From Archegozetes longisetosus (Eukaryota > Arthropoda > Arachnida > Sarcoptiformes > Trhypochthoniidae): a stretch of DNA of 64,000 nt. Below are positions 1 through 13,778 of the stretch, one piece after another. The notes beneath the pieces were generated by a model. The model did no database searches. It had not been told where the DNA came from and saw only the letters and a program-made list of their open reading frames with translations. Position 1 is the first letter of the stretch. Every line of letters starts with the position of its first letter. The position numbers and the translations under genes are program-made. The stretch is taken from positions 6,551,073 through 6,615,072 of the forward strand of contig JAEMBT020000004.1 in the NCBI GenBank assembly GCA_018873245.2. The letters are read 5' to 3'.

Positions 1-3000
1 GAAGTCAGTACGTCAATGGTTATTTGAATAAAATAAGTTTCTATCGATTAGCTCGCATTTGATGGGGAAGGCTGCCATTCCAATTGTATAACTTATAATT
101 GGTATGCAAGACTTCTGTAGTTAGTTTTCTTTGCTGATCAGAATATATAGTTTGTGAATAGTAGCACCTGCCTCACTGTGTACAGTAACTACAGTTGACA
201 CCAAATAGAAGTTGCAGAAGATAATAGCGTCAAGCTTTTCATATATAATATCTTTGTTGAGCTCTTCTTGAATTTGGTTTGCGAGCACGACAGTCCTTGA
301 TATGCTCTAATGCGCATTTATTAAAATACTCTCACAAGCAATCAAAAGACTGTTAGTTGCATTACATGGTTAACCATACAATTACAATACTTGATTGTTA
401 GCAATGGCAAATTATTTTCAACTAAAGAATATTACTCATACTCCTCTACGTTTACCACTACTTCTATATTCTTCAGGTTGTACCAAGTCCTTTTTATTTG
501 AAACAGGTACTAGGTTCTAGTCATAGTCTCTTGTACTGTATAACTTATTTTTATGTTATTTTATGTTTTATGTGGATTTTAGAAAATCGAAAACTGTATA
601 ACCTCATTGGAAGCTAAGCCAACAGTGACTGATAAACAATCGAGAGTTAGAAACAACTGAACAAACTGTTAACTCGACTATGTATTTGCTGGCTTTGACT
701 CTAGACAAACAATTTGCATCATTGCATAGCTCGGTCTAACGTGGCATTAGTATAGTGAAAATGCTTCACATCTGCAGTACAATAGCATGCATTTTGATCA
801 TAAGTTTGTGCGCTAAGTTCAGAATAATTGCATTTTTTATCTAGAAAGGCCACGCCCGTGATTTTAGTTCTTATTCATGCATATACAGAATATGCGATTA
901 AGTCAAAACTGATGATGTCTCTCAAGCAAACTTTCGACTAAATTAATCAATACTTTCAATACAGATATTGAAAAAGCCAATAATTGAATACATAGAGAAG
1001 CGCAAGCAGAAAACATTGATATATGAAAATTTGATAAATACATTTATTAATCAACGAATTAATCATTTTTGTGACGGCAGTAATTGAGGAAAAATATGTG
1101 AAACAAGTTGCTGTTAATTACATGGAAGGAAAAGTCTCTCAAAGGAAACAGTTTCTAGAAATCATCATTTGCATATAAGCTCTGCCATTATCAAATTAGA
1201 TGAATACAGATGTTCCCAACACTTCGGAGATCGTTCGATTCCTAGAAAAATTCTAACCATTCCAACCTTCAACGTTTGATACTATTATCAAAAATTTTGC
1301 TTCAGTTTAGTTTTGAAGTTTGTGCCGTTTTGGCTCAAAACAGGTTTAGTTGTCTTATCCCGAATTAGACCCGAATTAGAATAAGAGAGCTCACTTGGAA
1401 TAGAAAGTAAAATTAACTTTTGGGGCCTGTATAATAAAACCAATTCTGTATTCATCAATGGATGAATATATTTAGACCGTTTTAGTTGAATTCGGAAACA
1501 AAACATTCAGTCGCTATAGTGACTCGACATTAAAACTCTTCTGTTTCTTTTATAGGGAACGGTTGTTGTCTTGAAATGAGGTTTCATGAAAACATTCGCA
1601 TACTATTTAATAATAATAATTACTCTGCAACAGAACAATTGATTTGCATAAAGACTTGAGTAGAAGTAAATGTTCGCTTTGACCCCGAATAGCCGCAGTT
1701 AGAAAATATTAAATTTAATAAGATTTAGTGATTTTGGTTCATGTTATATACTATTCCTAATTAAAATCATACTTGTAGTAAACATTTAGTGTTAATTCAA
1801 TTGAGTGAGAAAAATACTCAATATAATTCAATTTTAAACTTCAGTATCTAATTCAGGAAATCATTTATCATGAGATAAGTTATTCTTTAGTTAGGTTTAA
1901 GTTCGAAACATGTCAAAACTAATAAAACATCTTAAAACAACTTTCAAGTGGTGGGAATGAGCAATAGTGAAGACTTAAACATAGTTGTTGTCAATATAAA
2001 TAAATATAACAAACAAATAATTATTACTTACTTGACTGTGAGGCATGAAACAATAGATAATTTGCGAAACAAAACAAATCTAAATTCAAACATCAAACTA
2101 GTGATCGTCAATTATTTAAAAATCAATTTTATTGTTCGGTTTGGGAATTGTAATTAAAAATCTTCCCAAATTCGAGTTATAATCTCGATATGCCTTAAAA
2201 TGAAGTTTGGCTCTGAGTAACTTTAGCTGTGTTATTAATTTGATACGTCCCGTATTTAAATAATGATTATTGCTTTTTAAAAGACTTCTGTTGAAAGTTA
2301 TCGCAAACAAATAATACTTAAATGGAGTCCTTAAAATAGGATGAATCATAAAATAACGATAATTGATGTTATAAATTATAACAACAAAAAACTATATTCT
2401 ACTGAAATAAGCTCAATACTTTGACGAAGTCTGCAGTCAGAGCATAAGCTATACGTTGGGTTTCCGGAAAAAGCTGAGACAAAATTATTGTTTTGCATTC
2501 GACTAACTTCTACTAAAGGCCTGAAAAGCAGATAAGTTATTACAGCTGAAAAACTTGTGGCGGAAAGTTCTCCGTATCTGAGTAAATTGTACAGTGAAGT
2601 TCCGTACTTTCGACATCAGACATACAGTATGATTAGTTTGCGTGTGTAATCAACTTAAAAAGTCTGCCTTCGAAAAAAGTCCAGTTATTTTGAATATATG
2701 ATAAAAAGTGCGCTCTTTTCGTCATATCAAAGTTTAGAGAAAAGAGGTGTAGTTTTGCTTTTATATCATATGAATCATATAAAAGTAATATAATATTTTA
2801 TTGTTTTACCTTTACGTAAATATTCGACTGAGAAGCGAGAGAAAGACAAATGTTTGGTTATGATGAATGAGGCAAATATACGTAAGATTCGGAGCTATTA
2901 TATAAAATAGTATAGAAGTGAATGACGAGTGGATTCAAGGACAGCATCTTGGAGGGAAGGCCAAATTATGGTTTTCATAAAGTGGTTCTTAGCTTTCCTT

Positions 3001-3988
3001 TATTCTTTGCACTTTTGAAATGTTTCTACTTTTCTCTCTCTGTTGAACATTAGAAGGAATGTTATCCAAAAACGAAATCGCAGAAATTATTAGAACAAAC
3101 CAAATAATCATAACCAACAGCCCAAGTTGAACTCCAGTGCTTCTCAAAAACGAATTGATTTGCCAATTCTTATGACTGTTTCTGTAATTATCTTGAATTT
3201 GATAAAATTCATAATAGCGGTGATTGTGAAAAAGACAATATTTTCGAACACAAATAAACTTTTTTGGTTTATCAGTTGATAGTATACTTAAAACATACTA
3301 TGAATTGGTGAACACTCGATTAGATGTAAGCTTCTCGTCATATGCGATAGGATACGATAGAAAAAGAGTCACATTATATAACGTTAAACAAAGTCACAAA
3401 TGAACTTACAATATAAATAAGGGGCACATAATCAAAGTAATGATGAAACACCACTAAATAATAATAAAGAAAATAAGCAAACGTAAACCCGCTTTGTTTA
3501 CTGCGTATAAAATACTGGAAACGTGTTGGAAAGTCGTTTATATCTTACTTTTCGATATATGCCGGTTTTTATAATATATATATGTATGTGTTGACTATGT
3601 TTGTTAGTGTGTATTGTGAGAGTGGATGTGTATTGTATGGATGGATGTGATGTTCAAATTTTTCAGCTGCACTTATCCTACAGCTATTACTAAAATATAA
3701 TGACCGGCTTCTATCGTCACAAGTGAAGGCAGTATTTTGGTATATATAAGAGAGGGGAAAGCAAAAGGTAAAAGGGAGTATAGCTTGTTTCGCAAAGCAC
3801 TATTTTGAAAGCTGATTGGATAACATAATTGTGGTGTGTCACGCAAATGTTGCCTCAACTATACCTTAACTTACAGAGTATACTATGTTATGTGCTATTG
3901 CGATTGCCTTTGCGAGGCTATATCTCAGTTATAAAGGCTGTATATGCATCAAACTATCTATCTAATGTTATACACGTATGACCTATGC

Positions 3989-4032
<44 letters not shown>

Positions 4033-7000
4033 TCTCTTCTATCTATCTATCTATCTATCTATACATTGGGTATAAAATTCATTGTTTAGAGCTTCGAATA
4101 GAGCAGATATACAATGCCTCTCATGCATGCCTCACACTGTAAACGCTGCAACTCTGTAGCTCTAGCTTAAGCTGTTCTTTTACAGGTACCCAATGTGACT
4201 ATTACACTATTACACTTTTTTTTGCTCAAATAAATGTATTACTACTGTGAATGAGAAACAAGGGTATGGCTTGCAATGAAGTTGAGTATATACTAAAAGT
4301 GCTCTCCCATTGCGGAAATCAACTTGAATTGTATATATTATATGCTTTTGACAAGGAATGTATCCATTAATGTTAACTTATTTAATTTCATTAACTACTT
4401 CTATATATATGATGATTATTGGAACATTTTAATTCTATTTTGTTGTTGCCATACCTATAAATCATACCTAAACATCATAGCGAGTGCTTTATTAATATTA
4501 AATTTTTATTAGAGTAAAACTTATTTTCATTACATTTATAAAAATAAGCAAACTATGGGATGATGACAAAGTTTGAGTTTAGCAATTTTATACAAATGGA
4601 AGAGCATTCTCATAGACCTTATAGAGTAATCTTATTTGGAATTTTAACAGATCTTCACTGTAAGTCAAATTTTAGCATCAAAACATCATTAATCATACAA
4701 TGAATATATTAAGTTTACCGTTTCATTAATAACTTTATTATTGGATTCCTATTATTGTTAATATTGTTAAACCAGAATATATTTGAATCTTTTTACGATG
4801 TTTCATATATAATCATATCTTAATTACAGTAAAGATGGATATATCTTATAATACAAGTGATATGTATTTATGACAACTGAGTTGCAGCTCACATGGGATA
4901 GAAAGGAAAAGAAAGGAATATAAGCATATCTCTTCAACGTTGTGTCTCTTTGTGTTTTCATTAGCCTAATCACGTCATGATGGATAGACAGACGTGAAGG
5001 AAGTCAGCGTTTTATGATACAACCGGACAGAAAGGGAGGAGAGGAGTGCATATTATTTTCTCTTTAGATCCAGTCCATGATACATGGGGTACATGTTTCC
5101 GGTTAAGACAAAAACAGGTATCTTTTATTCAGCAACAAAATAATTGAGTACCAGTCGAAAAATATTTTCTTTTCTACAAATTCGACTTCAAACTATACAA
5201 AACACTTCTAATGATTTATGGATTTTTGCATTTGTCAACTTTCAAACTTTTCAGTTTCTTTATTTATTTTCGATTTATTTCAATATTTGTTTATGAACAC
5301 TCTATCGTATTGTTGAACCGACAAAATTAAGTTTTAGCTATCCAGTCAACCTAACACTTGTCTCACAAGTTTTTCTTCGCAATTGGTTCCTGTGCTCCAT
5401 CTGTACTCGCCCAATCAAAGTATTGTTAACTAAACTGTTGCAACTTTTGGTTCTCAATTCAGTTGGTTTCAGATTAGATTTAATTGTAAAATATTTTAGA
5501 CTGGTTTAAATGATTAATTGCTAGTTTTTCATCTAATTTTATTCAAAACATTTGATTTACAACCTACAAAAATATTTACAAAAAACTACTTTCAAACAAA
5601 TAGAATTCAGTAAAATCGAAGCTTTCAATTTTTAAATTCTTCATTCGATTCAATTTTTGATCCATCCGTGCCTTCAATCCCGAAATATTTATATTGGCAG
5701 ATAGTACTTGTAATTTACTGCAGCTTAACAATCCTTCGAATATAGACGATGAATGAAGCGCTAAATAATTTGCTGCAACCAAATTGGCTGACCTAAAACT
5801 TGAAATGATCACTTGGAAAGAGAATGCTAAAAATATGAGATTTTGTCTAGTCATGTCTATTCATAACTTGGGCATCGATATGAAGCTGATGAAGAGGTGA
5901 GTTAGCATTCACAAAAAGTACTTCAATATATGATAGTTGAGATGATATTTGATCAATTAAATTACGAATCAAGAAGCATTGTTTTCAGTTGTATCAGTAA
6001 CAAAAAGACTTGATTCTGATTTTTATTGATATCTGAACAGGCATTTCGGAAGTCTCATGCAGTACTCCCTCAGACAAAGCCCGCGCTGGAATCTAATTCT
6101 AATCGTATTAACTCTACTATCCATATTCCTAAATAAATGTAAAACGCAAAAGCAGTGTATTATTTAGTAATTCGACCTTTCGCCGAATTTACATGCAGGT
6201 GCATCTACTTATAAAAACTCTTCTTTCTTACTAGCAAACCTAATTGTGATGACCATTTTATGCTCATAACTTAGCCAACAAATATTTAAATCAAACAAAA
6301 AAGTAAGAGATATTGCTTTATTATGAAGTTTTTGCAACAGATAGAGTGATTCAATTAATAATATGATTTTAAGGGAACTTAGCAGCGTTCTCAGTCTACT
6401 GTAAATCAGCTGCAGCACGTATTTTGTTCCGCAGAGCAGTGCCGTAGCCAAGAATCAAGCTAAGTGAGGACAGAATTTAATATTTCAACAAAGTATCACA
6501 AAATTTTAGTCAAGATTAAGACATTTTTATTGTTTATTTTTTTAAGTTAATTCATCTCTGTATAGACTTAAAACCAGGCAAATATTAAGATTTTTGTAAA
6601 CACTTAATTTTTGAATACTATGAAAATATTAAATGGCCCTTTTCAGTCAAATTAAGTTACCGTTGCTGTATAATCAATTTTATTTCATCAAATATACGGT
6701 TTATATTTCTCTATACGAAAAATTTTATGGATATGTTCACCTGTTTTAAATTTGGCGAAACGGCACATAATCATTTTATTTTATACATTTTGACAAACTT
6801 AGCTTTCATTATTTGTGCTTTCTGTACTTTGTAGTTTCTTCCATTTCTAATTAGAAAATACTATAAAATAGTATTTCTGTTTCAACACTTTATCGGTCCA
6901 TAACTTCTATGAGCTAATGTATTTTTAAATAATTGTCGTGAACGTTCACTTAGCTCTTCATAAACTTTACGTCGATAACAAATCGATCGATAGACGCGAT

Positions 7001-7903
7001 TAGGTGAAACGTTGGCATCGTCGTCGTTCTCTAGGCAGATATCCTATTATACAATTGCAATTAAAATAAGTACTAAAACTGATAGTGAGTAATGAGATGA
7101 ATTTGCTAAAACAATGCTCTTAGCGAGCATTTATTCAAATTAAAATCTAACAATGAAAGAAGAAGCTTTTATATTTGTGAAAAATATCTGCTTTTAAAAT
7201 AAGAATAAATAAATAAAAAATGAATGAATGGTATGATTTGTTAAACATTATAACTATATCGACTTTAAAGTCTGACATAGTTATACTTTTGATTTTATTG
7301 CCAGAAACTTATTTTGATTTGACAATTTTTACAAAAGTTAACCTTAGATTTACACAAAATCAAACTCATATAAATAGATGATATTTGATAATTAACTTAA
7401 ATAAAGCAATTAAATAAGTTTAGCATTATATGAATTATTGATTAAATTATCAAAAGTAGTTGGTATTAAACTTTATTGAAAAATTTTGTTAGTGATTTGC
7501 ATAAATTTGTGAAAATTATGAGTAATAATTTAAAATGACAAATGATGTGCGGAAAAAAGCACCATTTCTTACACAAGACATAGAAAAATATTCATAAAAA
7601 TATAATTAATTTCTACTATAAGATGTATTTGTTCATTTTAATAGAATTTAATATAAAATATGTTTGCTTAAGTTTTAATAGATTGTAGTTATAGTAAAGA
7701 ATAACCTAAGAATTGTTGTTTAATTAGTTAGTTGAAACTTAAGAATAGTAAGATGTTGCTCATTCACGTTTCTCTATAATTAGATTATAAATTATTCGAA
7801 ATATTTCAATTAAATACATATATCATTTACAACATCTGATCTCCATTGAGCGATAGTACTCTTTGCATATTAATTATAAATAAAACGGTTAAATATTTCT
7901 AAA
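1..7903. other. gene-poor AT-rich region
   Basis: I see no convincing coding exon on either strand. The open frames here are short (under about 95 codons), rich in Phe, Leu, Asn and Lys, and lack recognisable motifs or good flanking splice sites. The stretch holds one compound microsatellite near 4 kb. The part next to 7.9 kb is probably the 3' untranslated and downstream region of the minus-strand gene ending at 7904. Undetected non-coding RNA or enhancers are possible, but nothing in the sequence demonstrates them. Confidence 0.6.
3992..4063. repeat. compound microsatellite (TC)n then (ATCT)n
   Basis: A pure TC run of about 38 bases (3992-4029) is followed, after a short interruption, by about six ATCT units (4038-4063). 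It lies in non-coding DNA. It is a simple sequence repeat and its length is likely to vary between individuals. Confidence 0.95.
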
Positions 7904-9544
7904 CTATTTTCTTTTGACACGTTTTCCACCTTTTCCTTTACCATATTTATTGCTATCTAGTGCTCCGATTTCTTTAAGTCGTTGTCTTTGTTGAATCATA
8001 TTTCTCAGACTTATAAGTGTCGAAGGACTGGCACCTGTTCCGTGTCGAACGTGTTTCCCAGTCAACGGTCTACTAATACGTTTTCGATCGAACGAAATTC
8101 CGTTATTGGTGGTATCAGCCGAACGCAATTCAGCTCTGGACCCATTCAAGAGATAATCAGGCGATTGGTTTTCACTTTCGTAAATTGAGGTATTGTTGTC
8201 ACAATTATCAACTGAATTGTGGTGATGAATATTACGATTGTTGTGATGCACACTTGATATTAATTTAGCGTAAGTTTCGGCCACAGCAACTGCTGCCACT
8301 GCTCTCGAGGCAAATGCCGGCTGATGCATAAGATAATAATAATATTGTCGATATAGATCTAATGGGTTAGCTGTTGGTGAAGAGAGTTCGTCTTTAGCTG
8401 GAGGCGAATTCTGATTCAGAAACGTATTGATGTGATGGAATAAGTTTTCGGGATCCGCGTTCGACAGATCTGTCGGAAACTTCGGAAGCGAATTCGTGAC
8501 ACGTAAGTCAAGCGCGTCGTCGCTTCCATAGTCATCACTGACACCACTCTCTATAATGTCTTCTTCGTCTTCTTTATCTGAATCGTTGCTTTCAATTTGA
8601 TTTCTTTTATAATACTGACCAATAAGTCTTGTTTGTTGATTGTTATGCTTTCGAAGTTGAGCTGTTATTCTTTCAATGTGTTCACCACTTGAATATCTAG
8701 AAATAGCCAAAGATTTTGGTTTATATGGAGCTTTTTCTTCCATTTTCGAATAATTTAAAAGATGTAAACAGTTTTCAGACTTCGATTTCTGTAAACTAGT
8801 TTCGAAAGGAGAATTTTTGATTTTCAAAGCTTCCAAAATTGATGGAAAACTACTCGATCGGATCAAGTTATGTGAAACTTTTCTATTATTTTGTGATCTG
8901 ATATGAGATCTATTCGTCTTAACAACATCAGAAGTTGGGCTGAGCGAAGAACCTGTTGGACTTCGTTCGAGCAATCGTTTAGTTTCATTATAATCCTGAT
9001 GACTATTATTAGTTGATGGCGACGATGAGTTGGATGAGGAGTTATTGGAAGATGATAAATGCGATCCATTTTGTGCAGCTTTGTTGAAGGCATTTGTTTT
9101 GTATAATTCAATATATGGCGACGAACGGAGAGGAATCAGTGAATGGTCGGCACCAACTCTATATGGATTACCGAATTGGTCATAAATAATTTCACTCTTG
9201 GGTGTCTTTAAGCCGATTCCAGAATCAGCATTGGGAGAGGCAACGTCTAAACACGTTCTGTTTAATAGCAAATAAGGCAATAGACTTGAATTGGTCTGAA
9301 TTTGCAAATTTCTTGCAGTTTGATTGGAAAGTAAGTATTTTGATGACCACTGATTATAAGTTAATGCAGCGTCAATGGAATGTGGTTCGAAGTCAGTTGA
9401 TGCGAATGGCGAAATGGAATGTACAATTGGCGACTGTCTCTTTGTACTCAAATCAATAGGTGTATCGTCTTTAACATTAGTCGCATCGCGATCACAGTTA
9501 GTCGGCATAAGCGCATAACCGTAGAAGCGCTCTTTTGGCTTCAT
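7904..9544 (-). CDS. nuclear repressor-like protein with CtBP-type motifs (possibly terminal exon)
   Basis: Open frame of 546 codons. I do not recognise the gene. The protein is rich in Ser and Asn and looks mostly disordered. It carries PIDLST (residues 29-34), ALDLRV (344-349) and NPLDLYR (393-399), which resemble PxDLS peptides that recruit the co-repressor CtBP. An acidic patch (about 319-347) precedes the second motif. The C-terminus has an ordered-looking, basic, probably conserved segment, residues 492-526, with GKHVRHGTGAS and then a helical LRNMIQQRQRLKE, followed by a Gly/Lys tail like a nuclear signal. The first Met sits just after a good acceptor (pyrimidine tract ending ttctag) and the frame stays open upstream to about 9610, so this may be only the last exon of a larger gene. 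No zinc finger, bZIP or pipsqueak HTH is visible. A CtBP-dependent transcription regulator, such as a relative of E93/LCOR, is a guess. Confidence 0.7.
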   Translation of the reverse strand: MKPKERFYGYALMPTNCDRDATNVKDDTPIDLSTKRQSPIVHSISPFASTDFEPHSIDAALTYNQWSSKYLLSNQTARNLQIQTNSSLLPYLLLNRTCLDVASPNADSGIGLKTPKSEIIYDQFGNPYRVGADHSLIPLRSSPYIELYKTNAFNKAAQNGSHLSSSNNSSSNSSSPSTNNSHQDYNETKRLLERSPTGSSLSPTSDVVKTNRSHIRSQNNRKVSHNLIRSSSFPSILEALKIKNSPFETSLQKSKSENCLHLLNYSKMEEKAPYKPKSLAISRYSSGEHIERITAQLRKHNNQQTRLIGQYYKRNQIESNDSDKEDEEDIIESGVSDDYGSDDALDLRVTNSLPKFPTDLSNADPENLFHHINTFLNQNSPPAKDELSSPTANPLDLYRQYYYYLMHQPAFASRAVAAVAVAETYAKLISSVHHNNRNIHHHNSVDNCDNNTSIYESENQSPDYLLNGSRAELRSADTTNNGISFDRKRISRPLTGKHVRHGTGASPSTLISLRNMIQQRQRLKEIGALDSNKYGKGKGGKRVKRK

Positions 9545-10097
9545 TCTATTATATCTAGAAATGGAATGAGCATATCTACAGGAGTAGCTCTGGAGTACAT
9601 AAACTTATGATGTCTAAGCTCATAAGAGATACCTTAACTGATTTTGGTGGAAGAGCTCTTGATTGGATGTAAGAGTTTTCGCCTATACATCGTTGTGTCG
9701 CTAGAATCACAGCGAAGCAGTCATTTGAGTCCTATAAAGAAAATGATGACTTGTGATTAGTAATTACGCAATTTAGTTGGTTTGCTTGGAGTTGAGTACA
9801 GTTTGACACCTACTGACCCCAACAAAAAATTGATAGTCAATCATGTAAGCTATCGCTTAATTGAATTACGCATCATTGAATCGGAATTAGTGCTGAGTAC
9901 GGAAAACCACAAAAAACCTTACATTATGCGTATAATTAACAAAATTGGCAGAAGATATGCCTTCTAGACAGGTATATATTTATTTGGCAAATATGCTTCA
10001 TATAAAATAAAACCAATACTTATGAGCTCTGCTTTCAATCGTTTAAGTTTGATGTATTTCACACTTAAAAAATGAAAGTTATAACCATGAAAAACAC

Positions 10098-10100
<3 letters not shown>

Positions 10101-10156
<56 letters not shown>
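10101..10156. repeat. (GA)n microsatellite
   Basis: A perfect GA run of about 56 bases. It lies some 560 bases upstream of the first visible Met of the minus-strand gene at 7904-9544. GA runs can bind GAGA-type factors in arthropods, but nothing here shows that this one does. Confidence 0.95.
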
Positions 10157-10159
<3 letters not shown>

Positions 10160-12333
10160 GCGTACTTTTCTCAGCGTAAGAGGTGCTAATATTTAATTTC
10201 AATCAAGTCTTAAGCTTTTTTTGACCGGAAACTTACAGAGGTTTTTGCGAGCATTCCATCGCTGAGCTATTAAGCTCGACACAACGCATCAGTAGAAGTA
10301 AATCACACACCAAGTAATAACATATAATTAAATTTTTTCTCAACCAAATTCAATTCCTCGTATTTAAGTGATAAACTTTACTTTTTCCAACTTTCCAGAT
10401 CACACCATCACGAAATTGTTTCCTTTCGACAGTGATGGTAGTGATGCTGGTCTATTACAAGTTGAGACTAATATTTTGAGCAAAACTCATAGCGTTCTCG
10501 AGCAGAAAAGCCGACAACTCTTAAGCTAGACACACACAATATGTTAATAGGTACACAGTCTGCTTACTCCGTCTTGGGACAGCTTTACAGCCCTTACCCC
10601 TGCACTTACTTTTTTAGAGAACTAAACAGTGAACAGGTGGGGGTGTTGTAAAAAAGTAGGTCATCGAAAATCGATGGTCGCGCAAACAAACAGATGGACA
10701 ATAGTTGCAACGATAGTGAGACGTGGTATTCAGTTCAACTGTCTAGTGATGTTTTGCAGCCAAATAGTAAACAACGTCCACTTCTTATGTTACTTTGCAG
10801 CACAAGAACAGAACAATAAATTATATGTCAGTAGTAGACCCTTTTCCCTTTTACGAGCAGACTTTTGCCTTAGGCTAATCTATCTAACGGTAAATTGCGG
10901 GCTAACAGTAACGCGATCGAGTTAAAACTGACTTCTCTTGCTCGTAAACACTTCTTCGTGACCTTCACCCAAACCAATTACTAACTATTGGATAGCATTA
11001 CTGTCCACTTGTCTACTGGAAAAAAGTATTAGTTTTGCTTGAAATACTTGAACGCAATATTGCTTTGAAGACCCATGTAATTTACATCTCAATGAAAGAT
11101 GGAGTAAAACCCTCTCCCGAAACCCTCTCCTCTTCCGGAGTCAATTGCATTCATATTAGTTCGATCGTGAAATGCCAGTGACCTTAAACTGCGACCCAAC
11201 CCATGTTATGTTGACAGAGGACACAATGATATACACGTGTAAAGGTTATGCTTATTTTCTAAACTGCAAACTAAATTGTTTAACATTTTATAGTACTAAT
11301 AATTGAAGGAAATATGCTTGTAATATAGCGATGCAACACTGAACAGGTCTCTGACTTTCTTATGAATCATAAAAAGTTAAGATATCAACCAATCTCTCTA
11401 AGTTTTCATTAAACGTTGCAACTTTCTGCTAAACCTTGCAAACTTTTTGATGGTAACTACTTTCTAGTAAATCTAATCTAATAAGGCTCTTAATCTTTTC
11501 AGACAAACTGTTAGTTTATATTTGAAGAATTCATTACAAGTTTAAGACATGAATTGAATTGATATGATATGACACCATTATTATAATTTATTAGACACTG
11601 ATAAAATTTGAAACAGTTTAAATTTATAATCCTTTGTATAACTTATACTTTGGTTCTAGTTCACTTTTGAATGCAATTTAAGAATTATGTTGTTTTGCAA
11701 GTTTGCAAATCGTGTAACTGACAACTGAGTGGGCAGTAGGAAAAGGCACAATTTCAAGCAATATAAAAAAACATTTTGAATTATTCTGATTTCTGTTCAA
11801 CTTTTTCTTTCAATCCATTAAGGTTCCATTTATTCTTAAACTTATTTAATTTCATGATATTCATATAATGAAGCCGTAGAAAGAGTACTGCCCAAAGGTT
11901 AGAAAACTAATTAAAGTTTAAATATTTGTCTATTCTATAAAAATGAGCTCAATAATCGCTATTGTTATACCCACTTACACTCTCTAATATTGCTTTTCTA
12001 TAAAAATCATTATTTCAAATTTGAATTTCAATTTTGAATTTGTATTTAAATATTTGCCAAATATTTGACACATGAACCAAAAAGATTTTTTGCAAGAATT
12101 TGAGGAAAACGATTGCCTAATTATTTTTTATGGATCGGTATTATAAGGGTATAAATACGATGAAAGCTATAGTCGCGTATTTAGATCAGGAAATAATTGA
12201 ATGCTCCTGTACTATTTATTGTACTAAAGTAGAAGTAGCTTTTTATATGTTAAAAGAAAAGTTTTTGTCGGAATCATTTAGGCAAATAAAAATGCTGTAT
12301 AACAAGATCTATGTTAAGCAATTTCTTGCTTAG

Positions 12334-12335
<2 letters not shown>

Positions 12336-12367
<32 letters not shown>
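12336..12367. repeat. (CA)n microsatellite
   Basis: A CA run of about 32 bases with a short imperfect continuation (tcacaca) to about 12374, in non-coding DNA. Confidence 0.9.
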
Positions 12368-12373
<6 letters not shown>

Positions 12374-13778
12374 ATTTATTTATGGAGGTATTACTTTCTA
12401 ACAAATATATCTAACATAAGCTGCTTTCGATTTTTAAAAACCAGGTCTATAAGGAATAAAAACTGAAACAGGTTTAGGTTTAGGTTCACTTTCTCTTCCG
12501 TGTCCTAAACTTGCATCACAGATGATAGGAATGTAGGACAACAGTGGAAATAGGCCGCCAACAAATCTTATTATTTGTTCCAATCAAAATCAATTTGATG
12601 CTAAGTCCAAACCAAACTGTTGGTTAAAATCTATCGCTTAACCCGAAACCTAATTTTGAACTAACATTTAGCTCGATATGAAGCAGAGAATTATTTAAGA
12701 AAAAGAAAACTTGTTATAAATATTGAGAGCGCATCACATCCTGTATTCTGATAAGAAAGAGCACGCAATCCACACTTTCACTGCGGAACAAATAATAAGA
12801 AACGATGGCCGAAATGGGTCACATAGTTAACTTTTAAACTTATTCAATACAAATATATACACCATTCAACTTTGTATTAATTAACTTCAATTCGACTCTT
12901 ATGTGCACTTTTCAAGTTTGCTGCCGACCATATTTCAATGCATTATATGTTTGACTTCGCACTGCATTGTACTTTTCAAACAACTCTTATATCATATTAC
13001 ATAATACTAGAAAGCATTGAGGCATTTAAGAGAAAATATTAGAGAAAAATAGTATTTCTCTATAGGAAGCTAAGACAATATACTATTGTGCGAAAATTTA
13101 TATATAACATAAATAAGTTGGCTATCAAATAAGAGATATTTCTTTAGAATACAATTTAAGGAAGTCAACATTTTATGGTTACTTTTATAAACCTATTGTA
13201 GCAGAGCCCAGCGTATTTCAAGTGATTCACAGAATAACTTAAGACCACATTTATGTAAAATGTAATTATGTAACGCCAAAAGCACACATCCGTTGGAACA
13301 CCAGACAAAACAGCGGATGACACTATCAAACATTCATTACAATGAATAATACAAAATACTTCATCAGATCACTTGAGCGCATTTCTTCAAACACACCCAA
13401 ACGTTTTTGGACAAAATAGTGAAATTTGAAAAATTTTCATGTCATTCAGTTGTTGCGAAGAAATAAGTATTTGCCAAAACGTTGACCCTTTTATCTTACC
13501 TTTGCATAAAATCCGGTGATGTACACAATCCAATGTAGAGATGGTAATTGAACGCAGTAATGAGTAGAAGAGACACAATAAAAGTTATTAAACTTAAGCA
13601 GAATTACTGATTCACTTTGAGGATGTTCACGTTGAAGAAGTTGATTTTGAAGATGTTGATCATTTTTCGGAAAGTTAGAAGAAATAATAAAAGAAGAAAA
13701 GAGAAAATTTTTTGTTGTGAAGCAGTAATTCAGGCTTTGACTGATCCCCTCTGACTCAAACAAACTGGTAAACACTTT

